Source of the DNA: Diphasiastrum complanatum
Taxonomy: Eukaryota > Streptophyta > Lycopodiopsida > Lycopodiales > Lycopodiaceae
Assembly (NCBI GenBank): GCA_029204225.1
Contig: CM055106.1
Location: forward strand, 40,998,368-41,062,367
DNA length: 64,000 nt
Direction: 5' to 3'
The position numbers and the translations under genes were made by a program. Positions 34,480-46,910 of this stretch are shown piece after piece (position 1 is the first letter of the stretch; each line of letters starts with the position of its first letter). The notes below the pieces were generated by a model. The model saw only the letters and a program-made list of their open reading frames with translations. It had not been told where the DNA came from and did not search any database.

Positions 34480-35323
34480 AAATGTCTTCTGGATCCAGCT
34501 CTTCTATTATTTGAAAAGCACGCGCAAGAATCCGGTTTTTACAATGGCGTGTGAATTATATGATGCTACTAGGCGCAGTAGGCATCGCCTTCGATGACTG
34601 GAAAACACCATGGGAAAAGGACGACTTTGTCTGGTTATGGGCCCAGTTATCTATCGAGCAGAAAGGATGTCTCTGTTGGGGCATAATTCAAGGAAAATTC
34701 ACAGTTGCGCCTTTCGGATTAGCTGAGTTATACATAGGCTTTTTAACTATGTATGTCTTAGAATACATTCATATTAAAAAATATCAATTTTTGCGGAATG
34801 AAGACAATAAGCGACAATTTTGGAAGCGGAAGTTGCGGTTCCAATTGTACAAACCAAAAGATGTTGCAGACATAGGCGCTTTTGATGAAACTAGATTGCT
34901 CATCAATGTAAATATGGCATATCCAGAACTTTTCAGTCTTTACATGGATTGGGAGCAAAATCTTGCTGACTATTTTGCAAAAATTCGACACAATCTGCAA
35001 GATCGAAGAAAATCAATTCATTATAAGCACTTTTGTACATATTCATTTTGGTAGTTTGGAACTTTTGCAACAAAGACTTTAATTTTTGTCCAGAATCTTT
35101 ATGTTAAAAGTTTTTTTATAAGATTTTTAGCTCACTTTTGTAAGGAAATCACACTTCGTAGTGATTCAGATGAAGATAAAAAGTTAACTCAGGAGCTGTT
35201 TGATAGAACATTGCTCCCTGTTAAGCTTGAAGAATTTGGCAACCTACCAATTGGCCATTATACAAAATCAAAGGAAACCTTGATGTTGTATGAGGATCAA
35301 CAAAATTTGGAGTTAGCCCAATG
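34480..35323 (+). mobile_element. Unrecognised coding-like region between integrase and 3' LTR
   Basis: The longest open part is 34551-35054 (167 codons). It contains DDWKTPWEKDDFVWLWAQLS, an aromatic helical stretch (FGLAELYIGFLTMYVLEYIH) and a basic/acidic C-terminal half. Coding-like sequence resumes up to about 35.32 kb with an acidic composition. The family is unknown to me. It lies in the same position, after pol and before the 3' LTR, as the 570-codon frame of the Tat-like element, but no similarity between the two is visible by eye. It is treated as a broken accessory gene of the Ty3 element. Confidence 0.45.
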
Positions 35324-35664
35324 ATTACATGAAGAATTGAATTCATCATGACTATTTATTCTTGCCTATGTAATGGTGTGTTTCTATGTGATGCTAAATT
35401 CTGATCTTTGAAGTTTTGAAGATGTTTTGAAGTTTGATTCCTGTTCTCAATAATAATTCAAAGATCAACTCTAATCAATCTATTCAATTCAAGAAGCAGC
35501 AAGTCATATATTCTCTAAAGCAAAAGAAATATCTAAAGGAAGGAACATATGAAGAAATATCTTTTCACCTTGATAAATATATGAAGAACTGAATGATTCA
35601 CAAATGATCCTCAAAATAAAGATTATATGTTCACGAGGACGTTTCACATTTGAGGAAGGGGATA

Positions 35665-36350
35665 TGTGATGCCACGAAATTGTTAAATATTGAATATCAA
35701 TCTAAATAGGGCATGATCTACTCAAAAATGAAGATATGAGCTAGATAAATATAAATCTCATGAAGACTTGCCTTGTATTGAAAGGAAAGACCTCTAGAAG
35801 GGAAACGCTGCCTTGGACAGCCTTTATTAGGTCATCTACGCGAAATGACTAAATATGAATCGACATATTAAACTAGAGTAATTTCAAGTCTTAGTTAAAT
35901 ATATCTCTTATGGTATAATTGAACATTCATTCAACCTAATTGTTAACTAGATCTTTTCACGGGAGCGACGCACCTATAGTCTTAGAGGTGTGTTTGTTCG
36001 TTCCATAGAATATATATTGATCACACGCTTCAGTCTTGATCATCAAGAGAGAAAGAGTTTATGTATTTGTGAGAGGTTGAAGAAGTGAACAGAGTGTTGA
36101 GAATTATTCTCTCTTATTTCTGTTCTTTGCACTATTGAGTGTGAGTGATCTTGAGTCTACTAGCAATCTCTACAACATTACATGAATTACTCTCTGGTCA
36201 GACAAACTCTCTAGTGCATTACAGTCGTTTGTTGTATGTTCATAAATATGCTCTAAAGAACTGTCTTAAAATCATCTTATTTGTCTATTGCGAACACTTT
36301 CTTTTCGGCACTCGAATAACATCTACATTTGGTACAGTCTAGCACAATCA
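35665..36350 (+). repeat. 3' LTR of the plus-strand Ty3 element (far end approximate)
   Basis: It starts TGTGATGCCACG right after the polypurine run TTGAGGAAGGGGA. It contains ATATATATTG near 36010 as a possible TATA region. The far end could not be fixed and is placed near 36.35 kb from a change of composition only. Confidence 0.5.
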
Positions 36351-36894
36351 TGATAGAACTATATGTATACATCTGAGATGTCTGTCCCTGACTGAGTCTT
36401 TTATCTGTGTTCTTGCTTGTAACTGACATAAGTTTCTAATGTACTCTAAAACTATGTGTGCTCTTTAACCATAACCTTGGACTTAAGTTGTTGAGGACTT
36501 TTGTCTAGATCCAAACAGTTCGCGAACACGATTAACTAATTGTCTGCACAAACACAAATACATTGAACATTTCTCGACTCTCTGTTGACACCTTAATAAG
36601 CCGGAGTGTAGTATTGCTGTACTACTCTGATAACATCTCACCTGTAGAACGCATTTGATTCGATTTGATAAAGGCAAGATTGTTGTTCTGAAATTATTAA
36701 CACTCCACACCCCTAGCACAAGTAATATTGGTTACTTTCTAATGTCTATTGACAACCAAAATAACTCTCAAATCCACTTCACTCGAAATAAATCATAATT
36801 GTACCAAATACATAACTTTCAAACGCTATCCTTTGAGGGTTCAACATTATTTACTACAAAATCTATATTAACCTTGTTGGTATAGTACGACTTA
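36351..36894. other. Unassigned stretch between elements
   Basis: It has only short frames. It could be flanking host DNA or the remaining part of the LTR to its left. Nothing was recognised. Confidence 0.4.
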
Positions 36895-38780
36895 GTCAAA
36901 TGGTGCTTGAGCCAATACAGGATGTAATGGCTCATAGTTCTCCTTCCTTGGTCTACGTGCCCTCTGACATATATCACATTGCTTGATATATGCCTCAGTA
37001 TCCTTATGCATTGCTAGCCACCATCAGCCGAATTGTAGGATTTTGCATACTGTAACATCCACTACAAAGTGTCCACCTCCCATTGCTTCAGGGAGAGGGA
37101 CATGATCTGACTTGTCTCATGGGGCATGATACAACGACAAATGATATTATTCGCCTCTCTTAGATACAGTTGGCTGACAATCAACTGATATGGATGAGAT
37201 TTAAGTACAAGTTTCCGATGTTGCACCTTGGATAATGACCGATCAGGTTGGCCGATCATCAAATACTCAACTAGTCCGTGGCCCAATTCGGTACAACATC
37301 CACGTAAAATAAAGTAGCATCTGGTAACTCATCATCAAGCTGGGGATCCTTCTCCATTGATTTGATTCAAGATACATGATCTGCCCTATAATGCTGCTTG
37401 CCTTTGCGTACCACTATTCGGAAATCGAACTCCAGCAACAAGAGTAACCATGTAGTGATTCTCCTTGTTGTAGGTTATGTTGACTAGGTATAGCAAAGGT
37501 TGATGATCAGGTAGAATGCAAAATGAGTTGCCATAACATAATGGCAAAGCTTCCTAACCGCAAATACCATTGCCAAGGCTTCTCACTCAGTCATTGGATA
37601 GTTGATTTTAACATCGTTGAGTTGTCGACTGGCGAAGTGAATAGGAAATATTTTTTGTGCTCACCTGGCTGGGTCAATATTGCTCCTATAGCATACTTTG
37701 ATGTGTCGGTATGGCACATGAAACTCAATTGTCCAATTGAGAGGCCATAAGATTGGTGCATATATAAGTGCATCCTTTAGCTTTTGGAAAGTTTGCAGGG
37801 CTTCGAGTTTTGCCATATGGAATGGTTCTTGTTGATGGTTCACATATGATCTGTGTGGTGAACCTTGTGGTGCAGTCATTAGTTGATATCCATCTGGTGT
37901 AGTGTCTTGAAGAGCTACATGTAGATATGCAGTTTCCTTCGCTTGTGCTTCTTATATCCAATGCTTGATCTTATGATATTGTCTTTGTTCATCCTTCACA
38001 TTTAGATAAAATAATCCTGCTCTTCTTGATGTTGAAGGTTGATGAGCTGGCACTGATACAAAATGTGTTGATGATGGAGCTACCTCCTTGCACTTTTATG
38101 CTCTCGTTACAATATGAGGACGCATTACACAAGTGACAATATTTGTGCGTCAGCTTGAGGTTCTGCTTCAGTATCAGATTGAAGTGTGATTCTGGATACA
38201 AATGGGACACCAAACATTGTCCTGTTGAGGATACTGCTACAAATAAGGATTTGGTTGTGATGCTATAGTATTATGAAGAGCCTTCAAATTCTAGTCAAAC
38301 TGGGCTGTGAGTTATTTCATCTACTGCTTGTGTAGCTTCGTGATCTATTGCATCAGTGATTCATTGGAAAAACTCGTAGAGGTTGAGTTCAATGTAATTA
38401 GAGGAGTTGAAGTGTGAAGTGCTGTAGTTCCTGGTGTGGAATCATCATCCGATCCTTCATTTTCTTCTCATTGCGTCTTCCATAGCTTTGTGCAATGTGG
38501 CATACTGCTCCCGTCTTTTAAGCTCTCGTTTGATGCTTCTGGGTAGTCCCGCTAGGGATGACATAATGATCGCATAATGGGGAGTCAGCTTCACATTACG
38601 ACTTTTGCAGCTTGAATCTTGTGATCAAAGCTGCTTTTACCACTTTTTAGTTTGTTCAGTCTCGCGTCGTCTGATTGAAAAACCAGTCTAAAGCCGCTCA
38701 TGTCAAGGACATTGGAAACAATTGCACCTTCCAATGCTAAAGGTATAACTTGTAGTTGGTTTCCTATCATCATTAGTACT
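36895..38780 (-). mobile_element. Truncated Tat-like Ty3/gypsy fragment
   Basis: On the minus strand, gag-like sequence (GLPRSIKRELKRREQYATLH, 38.46-38.55 kb) comes first. An RT-end/RNase H part follows at 37.59-37.88 kb (LQTFQKLKDALIYAPIL), and then the RNase H-integrase border at 36.9-37.29 kb (VEYLMIGQPDRSLSKVQHRK and CDICQRARRP...EPLHPVLAQAP). The 37.1-kb part is clearly related to 12.66-12.89 kb of the first Tat-like element (VEYVMLGQPNGSLTKVQKRQ). The fragment stops abruptly at 36895 inside integrase. It lacks LTRs and is broken throughout. Confidence 0.8.
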
Positions 38781-38849
38781 TGCCTAGCCAACATAAAAAA
38801 AAAAATTCCATAGTTTTGGCAAATAATCATATCTCGTATAACCAGACCA

Positions 38850-39790
38850 TAGTTAGATATTCTCTTGACATATTTCAAAGCGAGAGACATGGAAACTTAT
38901 ATAGATTGGCACATTGTTATTTTGATACTAGTCAAGCCTTGAAAACCCTTGTTCTTGTCAATAAAGCATTACTATGGCATCTTCGATTATGACCCTTGAG
39001 TCATACATCTGAACGATCCCTAGCACTTGATCTTGACTATCCAACCGATAAAGTCGACCTCCCTGTCTGCCATAGCTGCATCCTTGGAAAGCAGACTAGG
39101 ATTCCCTTTAAATCAAGTCATAGGCATGCAACCGTAAGATTTGTTAGACGTTGTTCATTCAGATATATGTGGTCCAATGCAAACTTTGTTGTTGCTTGAT
39201 GCAAAGTATTTTACTACCTTCATTAACGAATATTCAAGAAGAACAGTTGTTTATTCATTAAGCAAAAATCGGAGGCTTTCAACAAGTTTCGACAATTCAA
39301 AGAGATGCATAAAAGCAAATTGCTAAAAGAATTAAAGCATTGAGGTCCGACAACGAGAGAGAATACATCTCTATCGAATTCAAGGAATATTGCCTTAGCA
39401 ACGACATTGAGCAACAATAAACTATCGCCTATTCACCTCAGTTGATTGGTCTTGCTGAGACAAAGAATAGAACCTTAGTCAAATCAGCAAGATGCATGTT
39501 ATCACATGCGACACTTCCAAAGTCCTTATGGGCTGAAGCAGTTTCAAGTGTAGCTTATATTATGAACAAATGTCCTACTAAAGGTCTCTCAGAAAAAACA
39601 CCATACGAAGTTTGGATAGGCTCCAAACCTTATCTATCGAATTTACGAGTTTTTGGATGTATCACTTATGCGCAAATTTCGCATGATCTCAAGAAGAAAC
39701 TCGACTTCCAGAGTATCAAAATCTCTATGTCCTTCCACTTTTCTGATGAGATTTCCACTACCTGCATATCGACACCACTCTGATAAATAG
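38850..39790 (+). mobile_element. Ty1/copia fragment: GAG-pre-integrase and integrase
   Basis: Landmarks are the pre-integrase region (CHSCILGKQTRIPF), DVVHSDICGPM, RSDNEREYIS, RTLVKSARCML and KSLWAEAVSSVAYIMNKCPT, then TPYEVWIGSKP and LRVFGCITY. The order matches copia integrase. The right-hand half of the same element probably resumes at 42.95 kb. The copy is broken. Confidence 0.85.
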
Positions 39791-42700
39791 GAAATCTAAA
39801 CAAAGATTCATTTATGAATCTCATGGTCCAAAGGATACTAATGGAAATAGTACCTTCTCCTCCTATGTATTTCAAGCTCTATCTTACAATATTTGTTGTC
39901 AATGATGATATATTTAGTGTTACCAACCCCGTCTTGTTTTTGACAAGGGCATATCAAAGTAAGTCTCATTAGTCTACAAAACAAATGGAATAGTGAAATT
40001 GTCAAGGTGAATTATCAATGTTGATGAATGCCAGTTTTGTTCGACAAGTGCCATACAGTTCTCACTCTCTGTATCATTTGTTTATTTTCTTGTTTCTCTT
40101 CACCTGTTTTGTGTGATTAATTTTTGCATGAGAAATAACTATTGCACGAGAGTCTTTTGTAGAGCATCTCAAGAACACATTTTCATTCAACTATCCATCT
40201 TCAGATCACCTTGCAAAGAGTTTAAGATCTTTGAGTATACTAAAAATTTGCGAAGTACATCTCACGTCAGAGTTGATTCCTACATCTCATCGGCATCTTC
40301 ATTTTCAAGTCAACCAGAACAAGATCAAAACAAATTTAGTAAAAAATTATTCAATCTTTAGTCCAGTCGCATGTTCAATGTGTTTCAACTGCGTGTTCCA
40401 AACGCAGATCCAATCTGGAGCATGCAAGTTGCAGATAACAACATCTCCACCAACATAGTTTGAGGGGGGGGGGGATATGCAGGCATCCACTAGAGCATCC
40501 ACATTGCCAACAACATCATCAACAAGATCGACAGCCAAGGTCACAAAACCAAAGACAACAACGACAAGGCTTAGCAAGCAGATGGACAATCCAAAGTGAC
40601 TCAATAAGAAAAAGTACCCCAGTCACGACGAAGATCCTTCAGAAAAACACAAGCATTGGAAATCGGTCTCCTTCATCGACTAGCCTCTTGTCACAACATC
40701 TGCATCCATTCTCATGCCTATCGCCTACACCACCTACCGTTGTCACCACCACCACCACCCTTCCTTCCATTTGTTTGTTTACCATCAATTCATTGTTCTT
40801 ATGAGAAATCTCCAATTTTTGATAGTCTTACCAAAGTGCTAAAAGATCATTGCAAGTGTCTTGCGGAGACCAACTACCACCTACAATGGTTGATCAGCCG
40901 AAAGAAGATCTAAGAAGCAGGCAAAGTAGCTAGAAGAAATAAAGAGAAAGATCCAAGACGATGAGGAGGAAAGGACAAAAACTTAAGCAACAATTGAGTC
41001 AGATCGATCTTGATCAAAAGAAACTCTCTGGAACAATGATAGTCGAATCCCCTCTTATGAAGCTCAAAGAGATCCAAAAGTAACGGATCAAAGCAAAAAA
41101 TAGCTGCAAAAAAAAAATGATGAAGACAATAGTGAGCGTACAAAATAAAGTGAGCTTCTCACCCAACAAGTGGTGGTCAAAGCTCGACATTGCAAGGGTC
41201 CAAGGCTGCAACTGTAGAACTATTAGTTCCTTCACCCTTCCACCAAGCCTTCATCATGTTTTCCTACCATCACCAAACTATCCGTCCAATCTGTTTCTAC
41301 CACCAATTTGTTGGTACGTCCATTCCCTTGAAGACTGTTGACCCGAAATTTGTGTGACCTACTGATCGAAGGTTCTCCTCTTCTCGTCAAGGCAAGAGCA
41401 TCGACAAGATTGTAACTTCACCTGAGAAAAGAATTGCGGAAATGCCCAAAAGCAATATGGAGGATATAGACCTCCCAGAAGCTAGCACCTGCCAAGAAAC
41501 CAAAGATGAAACTATCCATGGCAGAGGCAAAAGACAAAAAAAGAAGAAAGCACTCGAGCATGCAAGTTGTGAACCTTGGGAGCTCTCCAAATTTTGAGAA
41601 TGTCAATCACCTACAACAATAAGACATGAATCTGGTTAAATTTTGGCAAATTGTGAAAGTAGTTTTTGATAAAGACTGACAACAATAAACACTTGGTTTT
41701 ATGCAAGCGAAAGAGGATCTATGCTTTTCCAAGTGACAATTGAAGATGCCAATGCGGAAGCAAAATGACATCATTCAATATGAGTTGCAGTGGGTCTTGC
41801 AACACATTAGGGGTGGGATGATGCTGGCTGATTCTGATGAATCCCCAAGATACTCGGTCAAAGCTAACCAAGAGCACCTCTCACCTTAGACCAATGAGGT
41901 CTCTGAGAAGATGAGACGAATGAGAGCCAAGAAATGCTAGTTAGGAATGACAAGCAAGAACTGTGTAAGCCTCATGGTGAATCCCAAAAGATGGAATGAC
42001 CATGTAAGAACTAGTATTTCTAGGCAAAGTAATAAATGCAAGTAGACCTCTCTTAAAGAAAGTAGAGTGAGCCACCTTTTGATGGTGACCTCTAGTGGAG
42101 AGCATTATTCCACTTGTAATTTGTGTAATGTGGAAATGCCACTAGGATGCCACCTAAAGAGCTCTCTTGCTTATTTAAGAGACTCCCTCTTTGAGAAGAG
42201 CCTTTTGTGTATTGTATCTACTCCATGTTGAAATGATAAGAGCCTCCACAAGTTTGGTGCATCCATTGAGCTCCTTGGTCATGCTTGTTTCTTGAGTGAT
42301 GCATTCATGATCTTGCCCTTCCATCCTTTGTGCGTGGTTGTGGATAATAGAGTGGATTAGTTTTTTTGCTTTCCTAGAGTGGATTAGATTTCATTTCTTG
42401 TTTGTGGATTAATGTAGGAATCAACATTTAGGTAAACTAAATAGGCTGGGTTTGTGATTCTTGCATATCCTCTTACAACCTTGTTCTTGATATTCTTGGG
42501 CTGTCCAAGAATCAAAAAATGAGTGTTTCTTGATTCTTGGACTGCTAAAATGCTGGCTAGTTTAGTTCATTTCTTGTTCTTGTTTTGTGAAATGTATGTG
42601 CAGATTAGTTTTGGTATGTTTAGGATCTGAATCAATTCATTTTGCAGCACAGTGGAAGTAGATTTCATGGTTTGTTCACCTGGACTACATGCTGATCATT

Positions 42701-42949
42701 TGGTTGAACATTTCGGTTACATGTTGGTTTAATTGCATGTGACACGGTGTAAGAGTGACCAATCTGAGTGTCCTCTAACAGGCAGGGCAAGAACTACAAC
42801 GATTATCACTCTCCTTTGGCCTGATTTGGGCTTGAAACAACACATGAACATCCAAAAAAATGCTCAAGAAGCCTGATAACAGACAGAACCATTCTTGAAA
42901 ACATCAAAAGTAAAAAGTTAGCAACTAATCCTCTGGAGCAGGGGATCTG
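39791..42949. other. Unassigned 3.2-kb block separating two copia halves
   Basis: This block stands where the first half of copia RT would be expected. It contains a G-run border (about 40460-40469), CAC-rich sequence near 40.75 kb and a Lys-rich coding-like piece at about 41.38-41.60 kb (GRGKRQKKKKALEH). An LTR-like stretch lies at about 42.06-42.34 kb, with CTTATTTAAGAGAC as a possible TATA region. I infer a nested insertion into the copia element, but no family could be named. Confidence 0.4.
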
Positions 42950-44110
42950 TAAACAAAACTCCATAAAGCACTTTATGGCTTGAAGCAATCTCCTTGAGCA
43001 TGGTTTTAAAAATACTTTTTTTATTGATAACGGCTACACACCAAGCTCTTCAGATTCGAATGTCTACTTCAACTCAGTGCAACATTCTTTTATGATTATC
43101 ACTTTGTTTGTGGATGACACATTGCTTTTTAGCAACAATATCGATATGATAAAAGATGCTAAGACAATGCTATCTTCCGAATTCGACATGATCGATCTGG
43201 GCAAAGCTCATTATTGTCTAGGTATTCAAATGCAAAGAGACAAAAAGCAGAAATTGCTTTATATTACTCAGCAAAGATACATTCACAATGTATTAATCGA
43301 ATATAATATGAGAAATTGCAAAGTACCTCTCTCACCAATGGATCCAGGGGTCAAGATGTCGAAGGACCAATGTCCCCGAACAATCGAAGAGAAGGAGCAA
43401 ATGCGTGAGTATCCTTATCATTTGATAATAGGATCTCTTATGTACACGATGATCTATACCAGACCAAACATAGCTTTTGTACCATAACGTGCCACATGGA
43501 TTTATTTATTTTCCCTTCTCAAATCCAACATGTTTTTAGCAAGTCCTTTGCAGGGTCTTGATGAGATCTCATAAGCGTTGGAAGGCTCTTATCAAAGTCA
43601 TGAGATATCTTCGAGCTACTATGGACTTTTGCATTTGTCGTGGAGGAGTCTAACAACAAACTCAATATTCTCAATGGTTTTTCAGATGCAAGTTGGGCAG
43701 GAAATGTAGACACTCGTAAATCCACTTCAAGATTTACATTCTTCCTCAACAATGGTCCTAATTCCTGGAACAGTTGCAAATTTTTTTTGATAGCTCTATC
43801 TTCCATTGAATCAGAGTATATTGTAGTCTCTCAAGCTACAAAGGAAGCAATATGGTTGAGAAACTTACTTTTAGATATCAGTCTGAATCAATATGCTTCG
43901 ACAATTCTATTTTGTGATAATCAAAGTGCCATTGCTTTATCAACCAACCCTATATTTCATTCTAAGAGTAAGCACATTGAAATTAAGTATCACTATGTCA
44001 GAAGCAAAGTTCTCGACAAAGAGATTGATTTGCAGTACTGTCGAACGCAAGATATGACAATGAATATTTTTACTAAAGCATTAAGCTTGGATGCACAGAA
44101 AAGTTTTTGA
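42950..44110 (+). mobile_element. Ty1/copia fragment: RT and RNase H
   Basis: Landmarks are KALYGLKQSP at the start, ITLFVDDTLLFSNN (YVDD-type catalytic box, here FVDD), FDMIDLGKAHYCLGIQ, GSLMYTMIYTRPNIAF, then the RNase H part (GFSDASWAGNVDTRKSTSRF, IESEYIVVSQATKEAIWLR, LFCDNQSAIALSTNPIFHSK and KHIEIKYHYVR). The order is that of copia. An LTR follows at 44147. The copy is broken. Confidence 0.9.
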
Positions 44111-44146
44111 AGGTCAAAGCATTCATGGATTCAAATTAAGAGGGAG

Positions 44147-44509
44147 TGTTGGATTATTCTCCTGATTATTGACTAATCGATCTTTTGATCTTCATCCACT
44201 TATTATCTAGTTCTGCAGTTTTATGCATGTTTTTACACAGTCTGCAGAAATACTTAAGAATTGCTCAAGCTATAGACTTGCCCTTCTAGCAAGTAGATTT
44301 TCAAGAAGTACTAGCTGGATGGATGCCAGCTCACTATGGCCAACTGGTCATTCAGATCTATGACCTAATTAGCTGTCCTACTGGACTAGCCACATTTTCT
44401 TATTATAAATAGCTGATCATACTTCTATTATTTTGAATCATGTAGCAGCTCTCTCAAGCTTTCAAGCTTGAACACTCTTGAGCATTCTAGCTTAGTTCTT
44501 TAGAGTTCA
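44147..44509 (+). repeat. 3' LTR of the copia element
   Basis: It starts TGTTGGATTATTCTCC after the purine run AAGAGGGAG. TATTATAAATAGC near 44400-44412 is a good TATA box. The end at ...GAGTTCA (44509) is a guess from the CA dinucleotide. No 5' partner was recognised. Confidence 0.6.
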
Positions 44510-45700
44510 TTTATGTCGAAAATTAGTGGGAATGAGCGGAAGCTGATGAGCGGGCTTGGTGTGTAGGATCAGAAGCGCAACAGACAGCAGCAGAATAATC
44601 AAAATGAATGAATCACACAGATGCACAATGAAACTGTCATGTACTTTTAGTACATTTGTGTTTTTTAAGGCAATATTATATCCATTGTAAGCTTTGTAGG
44701 CCCAAAAGGAGCTATTAGCCTTAAGAACAAGGCAGTTCTCTCTTTAGGCCCTCCAAAGTAATTAATAAGGATAATAGGCCAACAAGGGCCCAATGTAGCC
44801 TAAATAGTACTTAACAAGGGTTAACTATCTCTCAAGATAGTTAAGTTTAGTTAAGTGAGAGCATTGTCTATAACTAGGCAAGAGACATCAATTTGTGAAT
44901 CTTTTGGCTTATTTGCAAGTGAGAGCTTCTAGCTTCCTTCTGAATGTGAGCCATAGGGATCTCCATTGCTGGGTCTCATGTGCCCTATCCACATGAATCC
45001 ATGCTCAATGTTCTCCGTACTTTGTAGAGCTTTATCTCAACTCTAATTTGCACCAATTTTCAAGCCATTTGGATAAGATATACAAAAGGTATTGCACTTT
45101 TTCTAAAAGCTGTCAAAATAGGTGACTAGAATTTTGCTTTCACTTGATTTGAATTTTTCAGATTTGATCTGAGCTTTTATTTCAAGTTTCTTTTTGGGGG
45201 ATTTTAGAGCATTCTTTTAGCTTTGATTAGATCCATATGGCAGGTCATTTGGATTAGTATAGAAAAAGTTATAACAAATCTTGATTCCTAGCTCAAGTTT
45301 TGTTAGTTTTCTTTCTTCAAACTTTTCAGAACTGTTCTTTGATTAGTTCGACCTATCAAATCACCTCCAATCATTAATCTGATACATAGGCTGATAGAAC
45401 TTGTTGTTAGATTTTCAGAGGTACTGAGTTTGTGTGATTTGGATCAATATTGAGGGAGTTATGATCAATTTAGTGGAGATGGATTAAGCTGGCCAAAATT
45501 CTGAAAATTTTCTTGTGGAATCTCCAAGTGAGAGATAAGCACTTCAAATTTTCATTCTTGAAGTTCAGGTTCTTTGTGAATTTGTTTTTTTTCAGGTCTT
45601 CATTTTGAAGCTTTCATCAAAAATCACTATTAAAAAGAAAATGACCTAATCCGACCCACGACAACCCTAACCCTAAGGCTAAACCTAATAATAACAATAA
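44510..45700. other. AT-rich stretch without genes
   Basis: It has no long frames and no recognisable family. It may be part of a long LTR or leader of the gypsy piece to the right. A short CCCTAACCCTAA near 45666 is too small to count as telomeric repeat. Confidence 0.4.
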
Positions 45701-45724
45701 TAATAATAAAAAAGTAGCCTCCCT

Positions 45725-46250
45725 CAAAATTCGCGAAAACCTTCCCCGGGCGACCCCCTCATGAATTCTCTGCTCCTGCCAGCGGCGACTTCTCATCAAC
45801 TTCTCGCGAAATTTCTCCTCCACGGGCGACTCCCTGCGATTTCTCTGCTCCTGCCAGCCACGACTTCTCATCAACTTCTTGTCTCCCTTCACGCGAATCC
45901 ATGCGATTTTTTTCCCTTACCCTGGCGGGCGAATACCCTCCCTCTCGCGAATACCTCCCTTCTCCCTGTTCCGGCGAATACCCCTTTTCCTCCCCCACCT
46001 TGCTCCGCAAATTTTTCCCCCGGCAAATACCCCCCCTCCCACCTTGCCCCGAGAATACCCCCAGGCGAATACAGCCCCCTTGCCCCGCGAATACACCCTC
46101 CCCCCGGCGAATACACCCCCCTCCTCGCGAATTCTACCTCCTCCTCGCGAATTCCTCTGCCCCTCTTCCTACGGCCTACCCCCTCGTCGCACGCGCCTCC
46201 CACCCCTCGCCCCTTCTCTCTCAGCCGCGCTCGCTGGCCGCCTCCTCATA
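45725..46250. repeat. C-rich degenerate repeat block with CGCGAATA cores
   Basis: Cores such as CGCGAATAC, GGCGAATAC or CGCGAATTC recur more than a dozen times between C/T-rich spacers of about 15-30 bases. The left part is built from longer units that share GCTCCTGCCAGC and CGACTTCTCATCAACTTCT. The GC content is far above that of the flanks. Several Pro-rich frames run through it on both strands, which is typical for such composition and not evidence of a gene. Confidence 0.7.
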
Positions 46251-46499
46251 CAGAGTATTCCACGAAGATTCCCTAGAAATATTCTACAGCATATTCCTTT
46301 CCCTCCCTCTCTTTTGTGCTCAAAAAAAAAATTGCCAACAATTTTCAGATTTTTTCACGATTTCTAGTATTTTTCGTCGAGCACTCCAATGTTTCATGGA
46401 TTTCAAAGTGTTATCCATTTCAATTTGTAAATTTTTTTTAATACCCCCCCTTTTGTATATAACCCATTTTACTAGTATTTCTATAATTTCCATAACTTT

Positions 46500-46910
46500 C
46501 TTGTTTCAGCTCGGATTCCAGTAAAAACAAAAAGTGGTCATAACGACGAGCCTAACACTATTCAGCTATTGAAAATTTGTGATTATTACTTTTCAAATTG
46601 TTTTAAAGACCCCATTTTACCTTCAGTCAAAAATCTTTGTGATTTGTTTACAAATTTTCAAATCTTCATATCATCTCCGTTTTAGATCGGATTCAAGCGC
46701 TGCAAAAAGTAAAATTGTTCGTGGTGACAGATTGAACACAATTGCTACTTTATTTTAATTTGTTACACTTTCCATTCACAACCACTTTATTCTTCGAGGA
46801 CTTAGAATCTTTAAGTGGGTGGAGAAGAGCAATTTTACCAGCTTGTAAAATATCATTCTGAATAAATTTCAGACGGTGAATTCATAGTCCACAAGTCTTC
46901 ACTAGTCATT
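46500..46910 (+). repeat. Leader with two diverged copies of a unit of about 150 bp
   Basis: A block starting GCTCGGATTCCAG at about 46510 and another starting GATCGGATTCAAGCG at about 46685 share order and spacing (CGGATTC, AAAAAGT, the GTGGT...AC region, then T-rich sequence). They precede gag sequence at 46911, so this is probably the leader of the gypsy fragment. Confidence 0.4.

Larger units (their letters stand above)
29900..36350 (+). mobile_element. Ty3/gypsy element with downstream ORF and 3' LTR, broken
   Basis: The order on the plus strand is gag end with two zinc knuckles (30425-30553), a protease/linker region, RT (about 31.0-31.6 kb), RNase H (about 31.7-32.06 kb), integrase (about 32.29-33.25 kb), a 33-bp minisatellite, an extra frame (34.48-35.32 kb), a polypurine run (35652-35662) and a 3' LTR from 35665. 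No matching 5' LTR was recognised near 29.8-30.1 kb. Many breaks lie in pol, so this is an old copy. Integrase resembles that of the Tat-like element at 8.8-17 kb more than chromoviruses, and no chromodomain was seen. Confidence 0.75.

Noticed and set aside
40460-40804. Gln/Arg/Ser-rich 114-codon frame
   Set aside because: It starts beside a G-run, has a low-complexity composition (CAC and CAA runs) and no domain. It was kept only as part of the unassigned block.
45660-45690. CCCTAACCCTAA, telomere-like
   Set aside because: Only about two units are present, followed by unrelated AAT repeats, so it is too short for an interstitial telomere.
45761-46524. Several overlapping Pro/Ser-rich frames
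   Set aside because: All lie in the C-rich repeat block, on both strands and in different frames, with no conserved domain.
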